DNA of 64,000 nt from Plantago ovata (Eukaryota > Streptophyta > Magnoliopsida > Lamiales > Plantaginaceae), in assembly GCA_028274465.1 (NCBI GenBank), contig CM051455.1:123043462-123107461 (forward strand), written 5' to 3'. This document shows positions 11,276 through 22,949 of the stretch, piece by piece (within the stretch, counting starts at the first letter, position 1; each line of letters starts with the position of its first letter). The position numbers and the translations under genes were made by a program. Under the pieces are notes generated by a model. The model was not told the origin of the DNA and did no database searches. It worked only from the letters and a program-made list of their open reading frames with translations.

Positions 11276-11290
11276 TGGTATCAGAGTTGG
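11276..11290 (+). other. RE1 primer-binding site (tRNA-iMet)
   Basis: TGGTATCAGAGTTGG starts two bases after the LTR. It matches the complement of the initiator methionine tRNA 3' end (TGGTATCAGAGC...) over 11 bases, the usual Copia primer. Confidence 0.9.
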
Positions 11291-11385
11291 AGGTTCTTTA
11301 AACTTCAGCACTGAACCTAGATCCCCTTAGGTGCTTTCCGTAAATCACTCTCACTTGATCAGTTTGGTAGTGCTTTGCTGACAGG

Positions 11386-13805
11386 ATGTCTTTAGGAGAT
11401 GCTCCCTTGCTGAAGCTGGAAAATTACGAGAAATGGCGAAACAACATGATGCTACATCTTGAGGCCATTAGTGATGAGATGGTCACCGTCATTAATGATG
11501 GACCTATCAAGATCACTAAGGTTGAAAGGAGTTTCCCTCACAAAACCACTGAAGCTGGAAAGGAAACTATCCTAGGCGAACCATCAGATACAGTTGTGCC
11601 AAAACCAAGAGAGGAATGGACTTCTGACGAAGCTAAGAGATTCCGTCTTGATGGCCAAGCAAGAAATATCATCATTCGGTCAACTCCGGATACCATACAG
11701 TGCAAACTGTGGGGTGCTAAGACTGCAAAGGAAGCTTGGAAAATGGTTCAAGATCTTTGTGTTGGATCTGACAAAACCAAGGAAAACAAACTTGAAGTAC
11801 TTAAATTAAAGTTTCAAAACTTTAAGCAAGGTACAAACGAGTCACTGGAAGACTTGGATTTTAGATTCACAACTCTTGTTAGTGAAATGGCAGCCTTGGG
11901 TGTAGGAAACCTTTACTCAGATTCTGAGAAAGTGAAAACTATCATCAGAAGTCTGAATCAAGAATGGATCCACACTCAGAATTTCTATTATAATCAAGGA
12001 ATGCCAGACATTACACCAACAGAGTTGTTCTCTCATCTTGCTACTGTCAACTATGAGACAAAGCAAAGAGAAAATGTATTTGCTGAAAAATCGCAAAACA
12101 TTGCTCTTGCTGCAAAGCCGTCATCTTCTGAAAAGAAGAATGAAAAAGAACCTACTGATGAAAACTCTTTGGTTGTCAAAAACATGAAGAAATTCATCAG
12201 CAAGGAACTTGAAAGGCGAAAAGCAAAAGAGAAGCTGAAAAAGCATCTTGGTAACAACTACCATAAGTACAAAAATGAGACTAGCTCGCTGAACAAGCAA
12301 GCTCAGCAAGCTACTTCATCAGAAGAACCAGCAGTTGGAAATGATCTATGTTTTACTGCAAAAAGCCTGGACACTTCAAAGCTAATTGTCCTTTGCTGAA
12401 AGGCAAATCTACTGAAAAGAAGAAGAAGTTCAAAAGAGCTTTTATTGCTGAAGAAAAGAAGAAGCTTCAAGAAAAAATCGATGCATTGCGTATTGATACT
12501 AGCTCCGAAGACAGTGAGGATGAAAGTTCAGACACCGACGATGAAGAATCCACTCTAGACGTGGAGATTGGCAAAAAAGTTTGTGGAATAGCTATGGAAG
12601 CTTATCCAGATGTGTCAAACTACGAATTCTGCCTCATGGCCGGTCAGGTAAACAACCCTACCTCTGACTCAGACTCAGAAAGTGAAGACGAGATTGACCT
12701 TGACAAGATTCAAGGAGAAATCGAAAGATTTGAGAAAACTCTGAGCAGACAGCAAGAGAAACTACAATTTGCTGAAATTCTGACCAAGCAGACTACTGAA
12801 AAGTACGTCTTGTTGAAGGAAGAAACAGAAGAAAAGGATGTTGAAATAAGGCGTCTTAAGAAGTTGATTGCTGAAGCTACAGAGAAGAATTCTCAAATGG
12901 CATTAGAATTGGAAGAATACCAGTCCTCAATTCTAAAGTTACTTGCTGAAATCCAAGAGATGAAAAAGATGAAAATCAATTTCAAATCTTATGTGGACGC
13001 AAGTAATACGCTGACTGAACTAAACTCTTATTTGAGAGACCCATCTCAGAAAGAAGGTTTAGGCGCAATGTATGAAGGTGATGACGTAGAAATCTTGAGT
13101 AAAGATAAATCACCTATCTCCTTTGTACGTGCTACTGATAGTGGTCTACCAGAAATCTATCGGTTTGGTCAATCTAAGGTTGCTGAAACAAGCAATCAAG
13201 TACCTATGACCATAAAGTCCGTTGTTGCTACTCAAAGTAACAAGACTTTAAAAGGAAAACAGGTTGCTGAGAAGCAAACTGTAAAGAGAAAGGATGTTGT
13301 GAAGCATCCCGCCAAACAAGTTGCTGAAAAGCAAGTTGTTAAGTCTAAAGGCAAGATTACTAAAAGTAATCAGAAGTCCTTTGCTGACAAACCTGAATCA
13401 AGTAAGGTTGCTGACGCTAAAGCTCAGCATTCTCCGAAAAGTGGACTCGGTTTCAAAACCAAGCAAAGCCAACTCTTTCATGAGTATAAGCAAAGTCAGC
13501 AAAGATACTTCAAAGAGATGAATAAAATCAAGCCTAAGAATTCTGAAAAGAATCTTAATGCTAGGTCTAGAAGGAACCTTGCTAGAAAAGAACTTACTGA
13601 AAAGTATGTTCAGCAAAAAGGTCAACCGAGCAAGACACCACATCAGAAAGTGGATTTGACCAGCACGAGTCAAAAGTCTTTCAGCTCAAAACCTCCTAGT
13701 TCCTCAACAAGTAGAAAACAATTCAAAGTTGAAAAACTTAAGACTTGGGTTTCCACTGGACGCATTCTTGAACATGTTAATGGACATCCATTATTGGATA
13801 ATTAA
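11386..13805 (+). pseudogene. RE1 gag (frameshifted)
   Basis: ATG at 11386 opens MSLGDAPLLKLENYEKW, the Copia gag start; the UBN2-type capsid region (AKEAWKMVQDLCVG ... NESLEDLDFRF) follows to about residue 240. The CCHC knuckle (CxxCKKPGHFKANC) lies at about 12350-12392, but a missing T in a T-run at 12352-12355 moves it into the next frame. The second frame then runs to TAA at 13803-13805, giving an acidic S/D/E segment, a predicted coiled coil (about 12700-12980) and a K/S/Q-rich basic tail full of AEK and AET. Gag packages the genomic RNA into particles. The long basic tail is a feature of this lineage. The one-base break is in a homopolymer and may be an assembly error. Confidence 0.85.
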
Positions 13806-13810
13806 CTTGT

Positions 13811-14777
13811 TTGCTCTTGATTGTGCAGACTTCAGCCACGGAGACAAACGATGCAATCTGGCACTTTAATAGTGGTTGTGGAAAGCACATGACGGGCAAC
13901 AAGAATAACCTTATAAACTATAGACGGTGGTCTAAAGGTCCAACAATAAGGTTTGCTGGTGGAGGCTCCGGTTCTACAAAAGGCTATGGTGACGTGAAGT
14001 TAGGATGCATAACCATTACTGGAGTTCTTTATGTCAAAAATCTTAAGTTTAACCTTTTCAGCATGAGTCAGTTTGCTGACAAAGGATACTTCATCAAAAT
14101 TAAAAGTGATGAATGTAAACTTATAGATTTCGAGACTAAAAAGGTAATAATGATTGCAAGAAGATCAGGAGGCTTGTACACCGTTGATTGGTCTTCAGCA
14201 ATTGTTGAAAAATTCCTTGTCTCAGATCATGATTGCCTTGCTAAAAAAGCATGGTTATGGCATAAACGAACAAGTCATCTAAACTTCAAGACGCTGAATA
14301 AGCTGTCTAAAAAGGCACTTGTAGTTGGATTACCTAGGGTTACTTTTAAGAAGGATGGTGTTTGCAATGCATGTCAGCAAGGAAAGCAAACCAAATCTTC
14401 TTTCAAGAACAAGGCAGTACCGTCAACTACAAAACCTTTACAAATCTTGCAAATGGACTTGTTTGAATCTTCTACAACAAGCTATGCTGGTAAGAAGTTT
14501 GGTCTAGTCGTGGTAGATGACTATTCAAGATTCACTTGGATAGTATTCATCAATCACATATCTGAAACCAAGACTGAAATACCTAACTTGCTGAATAAGC
14601 TTGAAGTCATGAAAAATGACAAGGTAAAAGTCATAAGGACGGACCATGGTACTGAGTTTGTAAACCAGTACATAACTGAATATTGTACCTCAAAAGGAAT
14701 ACAACATCAGTTATCCTCAGTAAGAACACCACAACAAAACGGTGTTGCTGAACGGAAGAATCATACCCTGAAAGAAG
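13811..14777 (+). pseudogene. RE1 pol, part 1: protease and integrase start
   Basis: The protease region has WHFNSGCGKHMTGN, where the family expects D-S-G; the catalytic Asp is Asn (AAT), a one-base change. The integrase zinc region follows (WHKRTSHLNF ... CNACQQGK), then the catalytic core with D in LQMDLFE, D in IRTDHGTEF and E in QQNGVAERKN. RE2 enters after 14777, within codons for LKEA, and the frame resumes at 22950. No ATG suits the start; pol is normally made as part of a gag-pol polyprotein. The change of frame at 13805 is either another one-base break or a translational arrangement. Confidence 0.85.
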
Positions 14778-16048
14778 TGATGAACGTTGTAAGGGTTCAA
14801 TCAAATAAATTTTTTATTTAGCCAAAGGCAATCCACAACTACAACGAAAACCGTAGTGTAGTAGTAGAATGACTCGAGTGTCGTTCTCTCAGGACTATAA
14901 CTAGCTTTATCTATTTAACAAGAGAATATAAAACAGCAAATAAAAAGCAATAGGGGGTTTTCAAGCAGATAATGGAGGTTGGTGATAGTATGGTCCTTCT
15001 TAACATAATGGGTCGATAATCATGCATAAATTCCTTGGTCTTGCATAGAGATCTTTGAATGAATCTTGGGTCCTGTTGTAAGTATTGTGCACTACGAAGA
15101 TAATATGGGTCTGACCTGTCAACAACTAACGTCCTATTGTGTTCCGTAATCATTCAACACTACGAAGATAATTAAGTCTGATTGGCCGACAAGTGTCCTA
15201 GTGTGCATAATGATCGATACAACATACGAGAATTTTGGTGTTCAACTCATCAACGAAATAAAGCAATGACACGGAGTATAATGCGCGATATAGCCATTAG
15301 CATGATTATCTTCCCTCGCTAAGAATTCACATACTACCACCAACGATAAATTTAGCTACTCATAATGTTCATGCAATCAATAGCAATCATAGAAGAAAAC
15401 ATATTGAAAGAATATATAAAATAAGTAGATAAAAGTTGTAAGATACAAAGTTACCGAAAGTTGTCAATCTTCGGATGATTGCGATCCTACGCGCTCCAAT
15501 CTGCTATGAAAAAGTATCCCCTAAGCTATGGAACTCCCAGGACAGGCCCTGGGGAGTTCCTACCTAAAACTATAGAGAGACGTGAGAAAGTAGGTTTGGA
15601 AAGATATGATTTTCGGAGAGAAAACTCGCAACTATATATAGGCCCGGAATTTGCCCGCGGCGGTTCGCCTGAGGCACGGGGCGGTTCGCCCCACAGTGTA
15701 AACGCGAAATCTTCGCGTTTTCGACGCGGTTTTGGATTTCTTCACCTTTTCGGACTCGGTTTATGACTTCTAGTAGCCTTCTAACCTCCAGATTTGGCCC
15801 CTAGACTCCAAATCCTATCCGGAAACCTTCAGATACTCCAAATATGCTTCTGGAACACCAATTCCTTGTAGACTTTAATATAATTGCCCGTAAATCTCGG
15901 AATTTCAACCAAAACCTGTAAAATAAAATCTAAAGGGAAACGTGACACTATTCTAATAAAATGTACTAAAATATAGCTAAATTAACATAGAGGATAGCTA
16001 AATTACGTGAAAAAGACTCGAATGAAAGTGTAAAATACACATTCATCA
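14778..16048 (-). repeat. RE2 3' LTR (left copy)
   Basis: Ends TGATGAAC... and ...TTCATCA on the plus strand, so inverted ends TGATGAA/TTCATCA. TATA box ctatatatag at 15632-15641 with the GC palindromes at about 15656-15693 upstream of it in the transcribed direction. Confidence 0.93.
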
Positions 16049-17550
16049 AACTCCCCAAACCGAACATTTGCTTGTCCTCAAGCAACTAAGCTAGACTCTA
16101 ATACAAAAAACATGCAAGACTCAAAAATGGAGTTTCATGCCAAATAAAATGAACTAATCTACTGAATCTACCAAATAACATATGAACAAAAAACCATATA
16201 AATCAAAGCATGAATATAGGTTGAAGAATACCTCGATTGACTTTTACACATCCACATAAGCACTTATGTCAAGACAAGATAGTCTCTCGTAACATTCTCT
16301 ACCTGGACCTAGTCAGTGACGACGTAATGATGCATGCTAAGATACGAATGGTTGCCCCGTGCCTATTAAACTGAGGACTTACTGCTGTTCCACCATGTTA
16401 AGACTTTTCCTCAAAAGAGGTCGAACCAGTACTGGCTCTCATCAAACGAAGGAGGGTTCCCGATAAAAGATAACACTCCCCTATTCTACCCATCTCTCAA
16501 GTAAGTCTTAAGCTATTCACCACTTCCTGAATGGCAGGACGAGGGTGGTCTAGAACAGATGACACTTAAGACAAAAAAGATAAAAAATAGAAAAACACAA
16601 TCACGGACAGTACGAAAAATGGAAAAGACTCAAACTTTGCTAAACCGCTATTTGGCTTTTTTTGGACCCTTCTTTGCTTTTTTGGGGTCTTCTTTTTTTC
16701 TTTTTTTTTCTTTCCAGATTCTTTTTTCATTTTCTTTTTCTCTTTTTTTCTGGAATTTTTTCTTTCTTTTTTTTTTCGATTTTTTCTAGCCAGCAGTAGC
16801 ATAACAAAAGAGAAACAAAAAGACTCACACGACTTCCCCAAACCTATTCGAAAGAATAGGTTGGAGTACAAAATTTACGGAAAAGGAAAAATAAACTCAC
16901 GGTACGAAAAAATGAAAAACAGAAACAAGTCTAATGATGGTGTAACCCCCTCCCCAAACCTATTCGGAAGAATAGGTTATAACAAAGGATCACACAACCT
17001 CACACTACCTCCTTCCTAGGCATTTAGCAATCTCAAAGCATGGTGAAGACTTGTTGCCTCTTAGGTACATAATTACTCCGGAAAACAACCATAAGACCCT
17101 AACATGCATCATCCTATTATAAAGGCCTTCGTGAACCGCAGTAGAGAAAACACCACTAAGTGATGTTGAGACTACCTAGCTCAACTAAGTGCAATACATA
17201 AATGTGACAAGCCAAGCGAGAAAAACCTCAAACAAATTCATAGAGATGAAGCATACGATTAATGGCATAGCTAGTTGATCTACCCAATAAAAAAGTTCAA
17301 AAAATTCGGCAATAAACTCCATATAAAAACATGCAAAACTATCCTAGGATGAATGTAGTGAAATGCAACCTAAAATCTAAGAAAGCAGTAAACATGCAAA
17401 TGCAAATGCAAAGAGATAAAGCATGCGAGGTACTATACTCAGTCTACCAAAGTCAAGCTCCAAACTAATAATACTAGATCACTTAAATCCAATCCCCCCT
17501 CATGAAATTAACGCTAGTCCCTAGCAGTAAGAAAATGAGGAAATAAGATG
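16049..17550 (-). other. RE2 3' non-coding region with polypurine and hairpin motifs
   Basis: No gene. Next to the LTR, aactccccaaaccgaac (16049-16065) is the complement of the polypurine tract. A C/T tract of about 120 bp at 16655-16790 is purine-only in the element RNA. Two hairpins with arms aacctattc/gaataggtt lie at 16841-16862 and 16957-16978, each preceded by ccccaaa, a second copy of the polypurine core. The same layout is kept in RE5. Confidence 0.8.
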
Positions 17551-18406
17551 TGATACTAGATGTTACCCCATGGTTTGGCCTCGGTCGGCTGAGTATGCTG
17601 CTCTTGAGTTATTGGGCCTCTTTTGGGAGCTTCATATATGATCATCGGGACTTGTCGTAGTGGCAGTAGTTCCATCAAAAGATTGGACAGGACTGACTCA
17701 ACCATCTGTATCATCATCGTCCCTCTTGTCTTCATTATCACTACTTTCACGCACATCGTCACTAGTAGAGTTGTAGTGGCAGGTTGAATTCTCCAGATTA
17801 ACCGCCGCTGTTATGGAATTCTCCATCCTGTAGTCCTCCAATAGGATGTGAACTGTTGAAGGGGAAAGGGCAGTGGTATCAGGACCTCCCCCTCCAATGG
17901 TTCACTCCACGAGAAGGTTTCAGTTAGCTGTTCGGATACTCAGAAGTCTTCTACCTTTTTCTCCAATTTTGTCCACATTCTCTACAGTTGATGCTCCCAA
18001 TATAATGTTATGCTCCTTTTAGAGGCAGGCAAGGGGCACCCCAACAAGGTGCTGGGTACCCATGTCATTACGTTTTGGAACCAAGCTAGCGCTTCGGAAC
18101 CTTCGAGCAACTTCGGACTCAAGATCGAATCCGTCGTGGCAAGACTGTCCCGGTGCCTTCCTGTTCACTCGAACTCTACAGTCCTCGTGATGGAGTGCTG
18201 ACATAATAGTGGTTTCTGACCCTTCGGTGGTGCATGAATAGGCATAGGAGTCCTTACTCCAGGTGTATTCTAACTCCTCCTCTCGGATAATCCACGACGT
18301 TGTTGCCAAACCCCTTGGCTCGAACGCACATCTAGCGAGATCACCTTCCTTGACATGGTTCTTCACAGCAATCATACGGGAGTACTCCCTTCCCTCAGTA
18401 TGGTAC
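17551..18406 (-). pseudogene. RE2 ORF2 region, replaced or decayed
   Basis: It occupies the position of RE5 ORF2, directly after a conserved splice-acceptor sequence (TTTGTAG at 18413-18407). Only short matches to RE5 are seen, for example gggaaagggcagtgg near 17860. The longest minus frame (18426-18019, 135 codons, containing IIREEELEYTW) has no recognised domain, and the plant-transposon-protein-like domain of RE5 is not found. Either heavily rearranged or a different captured sequence. Confidence 0.45.
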
Positions 18407-18948
18407 CTACAAACAGCGATTAGCACCTCGTACGACTCAAAACAGACTCAAATATATGCTAGTGTAAAAACGAGACACACAAGTGATAAATTCATCAATC
18501 GAACTCCCCAAACCGCAATGTCTAGCCTAGCTACTTCATCATGCAACTTATCAACGTAACTACTACATGCAATACATCACATCATGCTCTTACTAGACAA
18601 CCAATAACCTTGATAACAAGGTTTCAATTCATACCATAGCAGCGCAAAAAATTCAACAGCATAAATCCTCATTCTCAACTAATAAGCATTCTATCATCAA
18701 ATCCACCAACATTACACCAATAAACATATCCATATGCTATAAATCAAAGATAAAGACATAATGCATAACAAGATATATCATCTAATAGCAAAATACCTAA
18801 ATCAACAATTTAAGCAAATTGAGCATGCAATTGATAGTAAATAACATGTCTAATCACATAAACAACATACCCATGCATCAAACAAGCATAATTGAAGCTC
18901 AAATTAGAAAACCCCCAAATTCGAAATTAGGGTTCTTAAAGATGATAC
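18407..18948 (-). other. RE2 putative intron before ORF2 (542 nt)
   Basis: The donor CTGAG/GTATCATC starts at 18948 and the acceptor CTGTTTGTAG/G ends at 18407. RE5 has matching sites and nearly the same length (538 nt), although the intervening DNA has diverged. No splicing data are available. Confidence 0.5.
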
Positions 18949-19485
18949 CTCAGATCTGCAAATCTAACGAATTAGGATGAAATCTGATCGGTTTGGATGA
19001 TAGATCATGTAATAGGCTTCGAAATAAGCTAAAGAACACTCAATTTGGTCAAGAAACGAAGAAGTTATGAAGATTTAGAAGCAAAATCGCACTTTTCGGG
19101 TTTTTTGGGAGTATGGATGAAGAAGAATGAAGAAAATATGGTTTTGGGGTTGAAATCCGCGTTTTTTAAGATCTGGGACTGTGGGGCGGTTCGCCCCACC
19201 ACGGGGCGGTTCGCCCCGTGCTCCCCAATGCGGGGAGACGGGTCCCGATGTCAGAAAATGCGTTTTAAATCCCGAAACTAATTTTTTTTCAAAAAACCAC
19301 TCGAAAAATCTCACTCAAACAAAAGCATATATGACACACACACATGAACAAATTCGCATATGAGAAGCAAATAGTTCAAGAATGAAATGCATGCAGAAAA
19401 GCAGTAAAGAAAGCGATAAAAAATTCCGGGTTGCCTCCCGGATAGCGTCATTGTTTAAAGTCTTTGACTCGACTCCTGTCTGCGC
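18949..19485 (-). promoter_or_regulatory. RE2 internal promoter / 5'-leader-like block
   Basis: Lies between the gag-pro stop and the putative intron. It contains two GC palindromes (gtggggcggttcgccccac and cggggcggttcgccccg, about 19180-19225) followed, in the transcribed direction, by a C/T-rich leader-like stretch (catccatactccc, cttcataacttcttcg). The order resembles a plant promoter and first non-coding exon. Confidence 0.45.
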
Positions 19486-21511
19486 CTATCTCTTCTTTTT
19501 GTGGGTACTAGCCTTCCCCTTCATTGATCTCCTTTCCATGCCACGAACCTGTGAATAAGAAAGAATATAGGCTTCAAGACCACAGTAGTGAGTAATAATG
19601 TCAGACGGTTCCGGCGGATCAGGTATGGCTTGTAATACGTGTTGCTTGCCATCCACCTCGATGGTGCAAGTTCTTTGGTAGATGTCCATCACGGAGCGTA
19701 GCTTGGTCAAGAATGTTTACCCTAAGAGTATGACATCCCCCGTCCCAGGTGCAGATGCCGGCATAACTACGAAATTGGTGTTTATTGATGCTTCACCAAT
19801 CTTGACCAACACATTTTTCACAACGCCTTCGGGTCTCATGAATGATCCATCCGGCAGTCGCACAATAGACCTTTCCTCAGATAGTTTTCCAAGGTTACTC
19901 TTTTCAAACACATTCAAAGGAATTATGTTTGAGTAGGATCCCGTGTCTAGTGTGGCACGGACATCTTCAAGCTCACCAATCCCTACCTTAACATCGAAAC
20001 TTTTAGGGAGTGGTTCGGGATCCTCTTGCTCCTCATCACTTGTGTCAGAACCAAGGTCCTCCTCTTCTTCATCAGCCTGTAGAAGTTCTTCCTTCATGCA
20101 ACACTCGCACCTAACGACCTTCTCAGTGTTGCCTTGTTCCTTACTTGCTCTTCGGTCGATCAACTCTTGCATCTTTTGATGGGCAAGCCTAGTGCTCTCT
20201 TCCAACTTATCAAGCCTTGCCCTAGTTTTCTCGGAATCCTCCTCATACCGTTTGAGAAAACTTTGTGTGTGATCAACCATCTTCTGCAAGTTCTCCATCA
20301 GTAGAGCCGTCTTCGACTTCGGTGGCTCTTTCGGAGCGGGGTTTTCGCAGTGATTGTTACCATAGTTCAGCCTGCTACGGTCTTGGTTAGGTCCATAAGT
20401 TTGGTTAGCCGGTGTATATCCTTGATTGTTACGGTATCCTCTTCTCCAGAATCCACTTCAAGGATTCCTACCGTCTTGTCCGTAGCTAACTTCTTGAGTA
20501 CCAAACTCCGTAGCGAAGGCTTCTTCTTCTCCTCCTCCAGCCCAGTTGCCATCTTCGTATGCCAGCTCCAATCTACACATATGAGCTCCATGCCCATAGT
20601 TCTTGCATATTCGGCATACTTCGTTTGAAACAGTTGTTCCGGTGGCGCTCTTGAGGACTTACTTCAATTCGTTGGTAAAGCACTCGAATTGATCCCCATT
20701 CCCCCTGTACATAGGGGCTTCTTGAGTCGGTGGAGCTTCAGGTCCACGTCTCCTAACCATTGCTCTTGGGTCCTTGAACTGCGAACCCTTAGCAAGCCTT
20801 TCGAAAACTGCCCAGACGGCTTCCGCGGTTTCCTCCCAAATATTGCCTCGGCATTGGAAATCCACCACTTGTTGGTTCTCGAAAGTTAGTCCATTGTAGA
20901 AGTGCTGGACTAGGTCGGAGAGTTCAAAACCATGGTGAGGGCACTTGTTCGTGAGATCTTGGAACCTCTCGAATGCGGTGTAGATGGTCTCATCATAGTC
21001 TTGCTTGAATCCAGTGATCTGCGCCTTAAGCGGTAGTCAGAGTGTGTGGGAAGTATTTCTCCATGAAAGTTGAAAAAACCTTTTCCCAAGTGTCCAGCGA
21101 GCCGGCTGGTAGAGAACTCAGCCATGACTTGGCTCTGTCGCCAAGTCCCATTGCAAAAACCTTCATCCTCAACTCATCCGTTGTTATGTCAGCTCCGGGT
21201 CGTGGGAGTTGATTGACGAAATCATCGATATCATTCAAATACCCCATCACATCTTCCCTTGATAAGCCATAGAACCTCGGAAGTTGTTGGAATGCGTGGT
21301 TCTTGATTTCCAGATCTCGGGTTGCGGGCGAAAGAACAATCGCCGGTCCCCTCATACGATCCTTGGTGGGTTGTACTCATGCCTTCAGTGGTCTAGCTTC
21401 TGCCATTCCGTCAATTTCCTTGAAAAGGAGTCGCCTTCTTTGGTGGTAGACTCTATCGATCTCAGCAATTGAATTAGCAAGTAGTATTCCTGCAGAACGT
21501 GTATGCGGCAT
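19486..21511 (-). pseudogene. RE2 gag-protease pseudogene
   Basis: Homologous along its length to the intact RE5 gag-pro. ATG (MPHTRSA) at 21511. TGA at 21379-21377 replaces the Trp codon of RE5. A 2-bp loss near 21033 shifts the frame. TAA at 19716-19714 replaces an Arg codon just after the protease. Recognisable parts: capsid-like region (IKNHAFQQLPRFYGLS, AKSWLSSLPAGSLDTW), coiled coil (VDHTQSFLKRYEEDSEKTRA) and protease (RATLDTGSYSNIIPL) with its catalytic DTG intact. It ends GKASTHKKKR at 19486. In a working copy gag forms particles and the protease matures them. Confidence 0.88.
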
Positions 21512-21652
21512 ACACAATCTGTGACAGACTAGGTAAAGTAATTAGAAACAAATAGGAAAGTAGAGAGAGATTAAAAAGGAAAACTAAAACTAAAAGAATT
21601 AGGAATCTAAAGCTTTAAATAAAAACAAATTAAACAGAAAAAAGGAGTATAG

Positions 21653-21670
21653 TCCCCGGCAGCGGCGCCA
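21653..21670 (-). other. RE2 primer-binding site (tRNA-Asp)
   Basis: On the minus strand TGGCGCCGCTGCCGGGGA follows the 5' LTR by 3 bases. From memory of plant tRNA-Asp (3' end TCCCCGGCAACGGCGCCA) it matches with one mismatch. tRNA-Asp priming is an Athila trait. Confidence 0.8.
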
Positions 21671-21673
21671 ATT

Positions 21674-22944
21674 TGATGAACGTTGTCAGGGTTCAATCAA
21701 ATAAATTTGTTATTTAGCCAAAGGCAATCCACAACTACAACGAAAACCGTAGTGTAGTAGTAGAATGACTCGAGTGTCGTTCTCTCAGGACTATAACTAG
21801 CTTTATCTATTTAACAAGAGAATATAAAACAACAAATAAAAAGCAATAGGGGGTTTTCAAGCAGATAATGGAGGTTGGTGATAGTATGGTCCTTCTTAAC
21901 ATAATGGGTCGATAATCATGCATAAATTCCTTGGTCTTGCATAGAGATCTTTGAATGAATCTTGGGTCCTGTTGTAAGTATTGTGCACTACGAAGATAAT
22001 ATGGGTCTGACCTGTCAACAACTAACGTCCTATTGTGTTCCGTAATCATTCAACACTACGAAGATAATTAAGTCTGATTGGCCGACAAGTGTCCTAGTGT
22101 GCATAATGATCGATACAACATACGAGAATTTTGGTGTTCAACTCATCAACGAAATAAAGCAATGACACGGAGTATAATGCGCGATATAGCCATTAGCATG
22201 ATTATCTTCCCTCGCTAAGAATTCACATACTACCACCAACGATAAATTTAGCTACTCATAATGTGCATGCAATCAATAGCAATCATAGAAGAAAACATAT
22301 TGAAAGAATATATAAAATAAGTAGATAAAAGTTGTAAGATACAAAGTTACCGAAGGTTGTCAATCTCCGGATGATTGCGATCCTACGCGCTCCAATCTGC
22401 TATGAAAAAGTATCCCCTAAGCTATGGAACTCCCAGGACAGGCCCCGGGGAGTTCCTACCTAAAACTATAGAGAGACGTGAGAAAGTAGGCTTGGAAAGA
22501 TATGATTTTCGGAGAGAAAACTCGCAACTATATATAGGCTCGGAATTTGCCCGCGGCGGTTCGCCTGAGGCACGGGGCGGTTCGCCCCACAGTGTAAACG
22601 CGAAATCTTCGCGTTTTCGACGCGGTTTTGGATTTCTTCACCTTTTCGGACTCGGTTTATGACTTCTAGTAGCCTTCTAACCTCCAGATTCGGCCCCTAG
22701 ACTCCAAATCCTATCCGGAAACCTTCAGATACTCCAAATATGCTTCTGGAACACCAATTCCTTGTAGACTTTAATATAATTGCCCGTAAATCTCGGAATT
22801 TCAACCAAAACCTGTAAAATAAAATCTAAAGGGAAACGTGACACTATTCTAATAAAATGTACTAAAATATAGCTAAATTAACATAGAGGATAGCTAAATT
22901 AGGTGAAAAAGACTCGAATGAAAGTGTAAAATACACATTCATCA
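21674..22944 (-). repeat. RE2 5' LTR (right copy)
   Basis: 1271 bp, same ends as the left copy. TATA box ctatatatag at 22528-22537, GC palindromes at about 22552-22589. Confidence 0.93.
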
Positions 22945-22949
22945 AGAAG

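Larger units (their letters stand above)
14778..22944 (-). mobile_element. RE2: Athila-like gag-pro LTR element without RT, nested in RE1
   Basis: Two 1271-bp LTRs (14778-16048 and 21674-22944) are flanked by AGAAG (14773-14777 and 22945-22949). The primer site beside the right LTR fits tRNA-Asp on the minus strand, so the element is transcribed leftward. The 5.6-kb interior has a gag-protease pseudogene, a spacer with promoter- and intron-like signals, a decayed ORF2 region and a long 3' non-coding part. No RT, RNase H or integrase motif is present. This fits non-autonomous gag-only ('TR-GAG') elements relying on an Athila-type partner. By eye the LTRs differ at about a dozen sites, fewer per base than RE1's, as expected for the later insertion. 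Confidence 0.92.

Noticed and set aside
15479-15766. A 90-codon plus-strand frame found in all RE2-family LTRs (also 22375, 52341, 59816)
   Set aside because: It lacks an ATG, is antisense to the element, and recurs only because the LTRs are copies of each other.
16566-16871. Lysine-rich minus-strand protein
   Set aside because: It is the translation of the all-purine stretch; low complexity, no start context, and mirrored in RE5 for the same reason.
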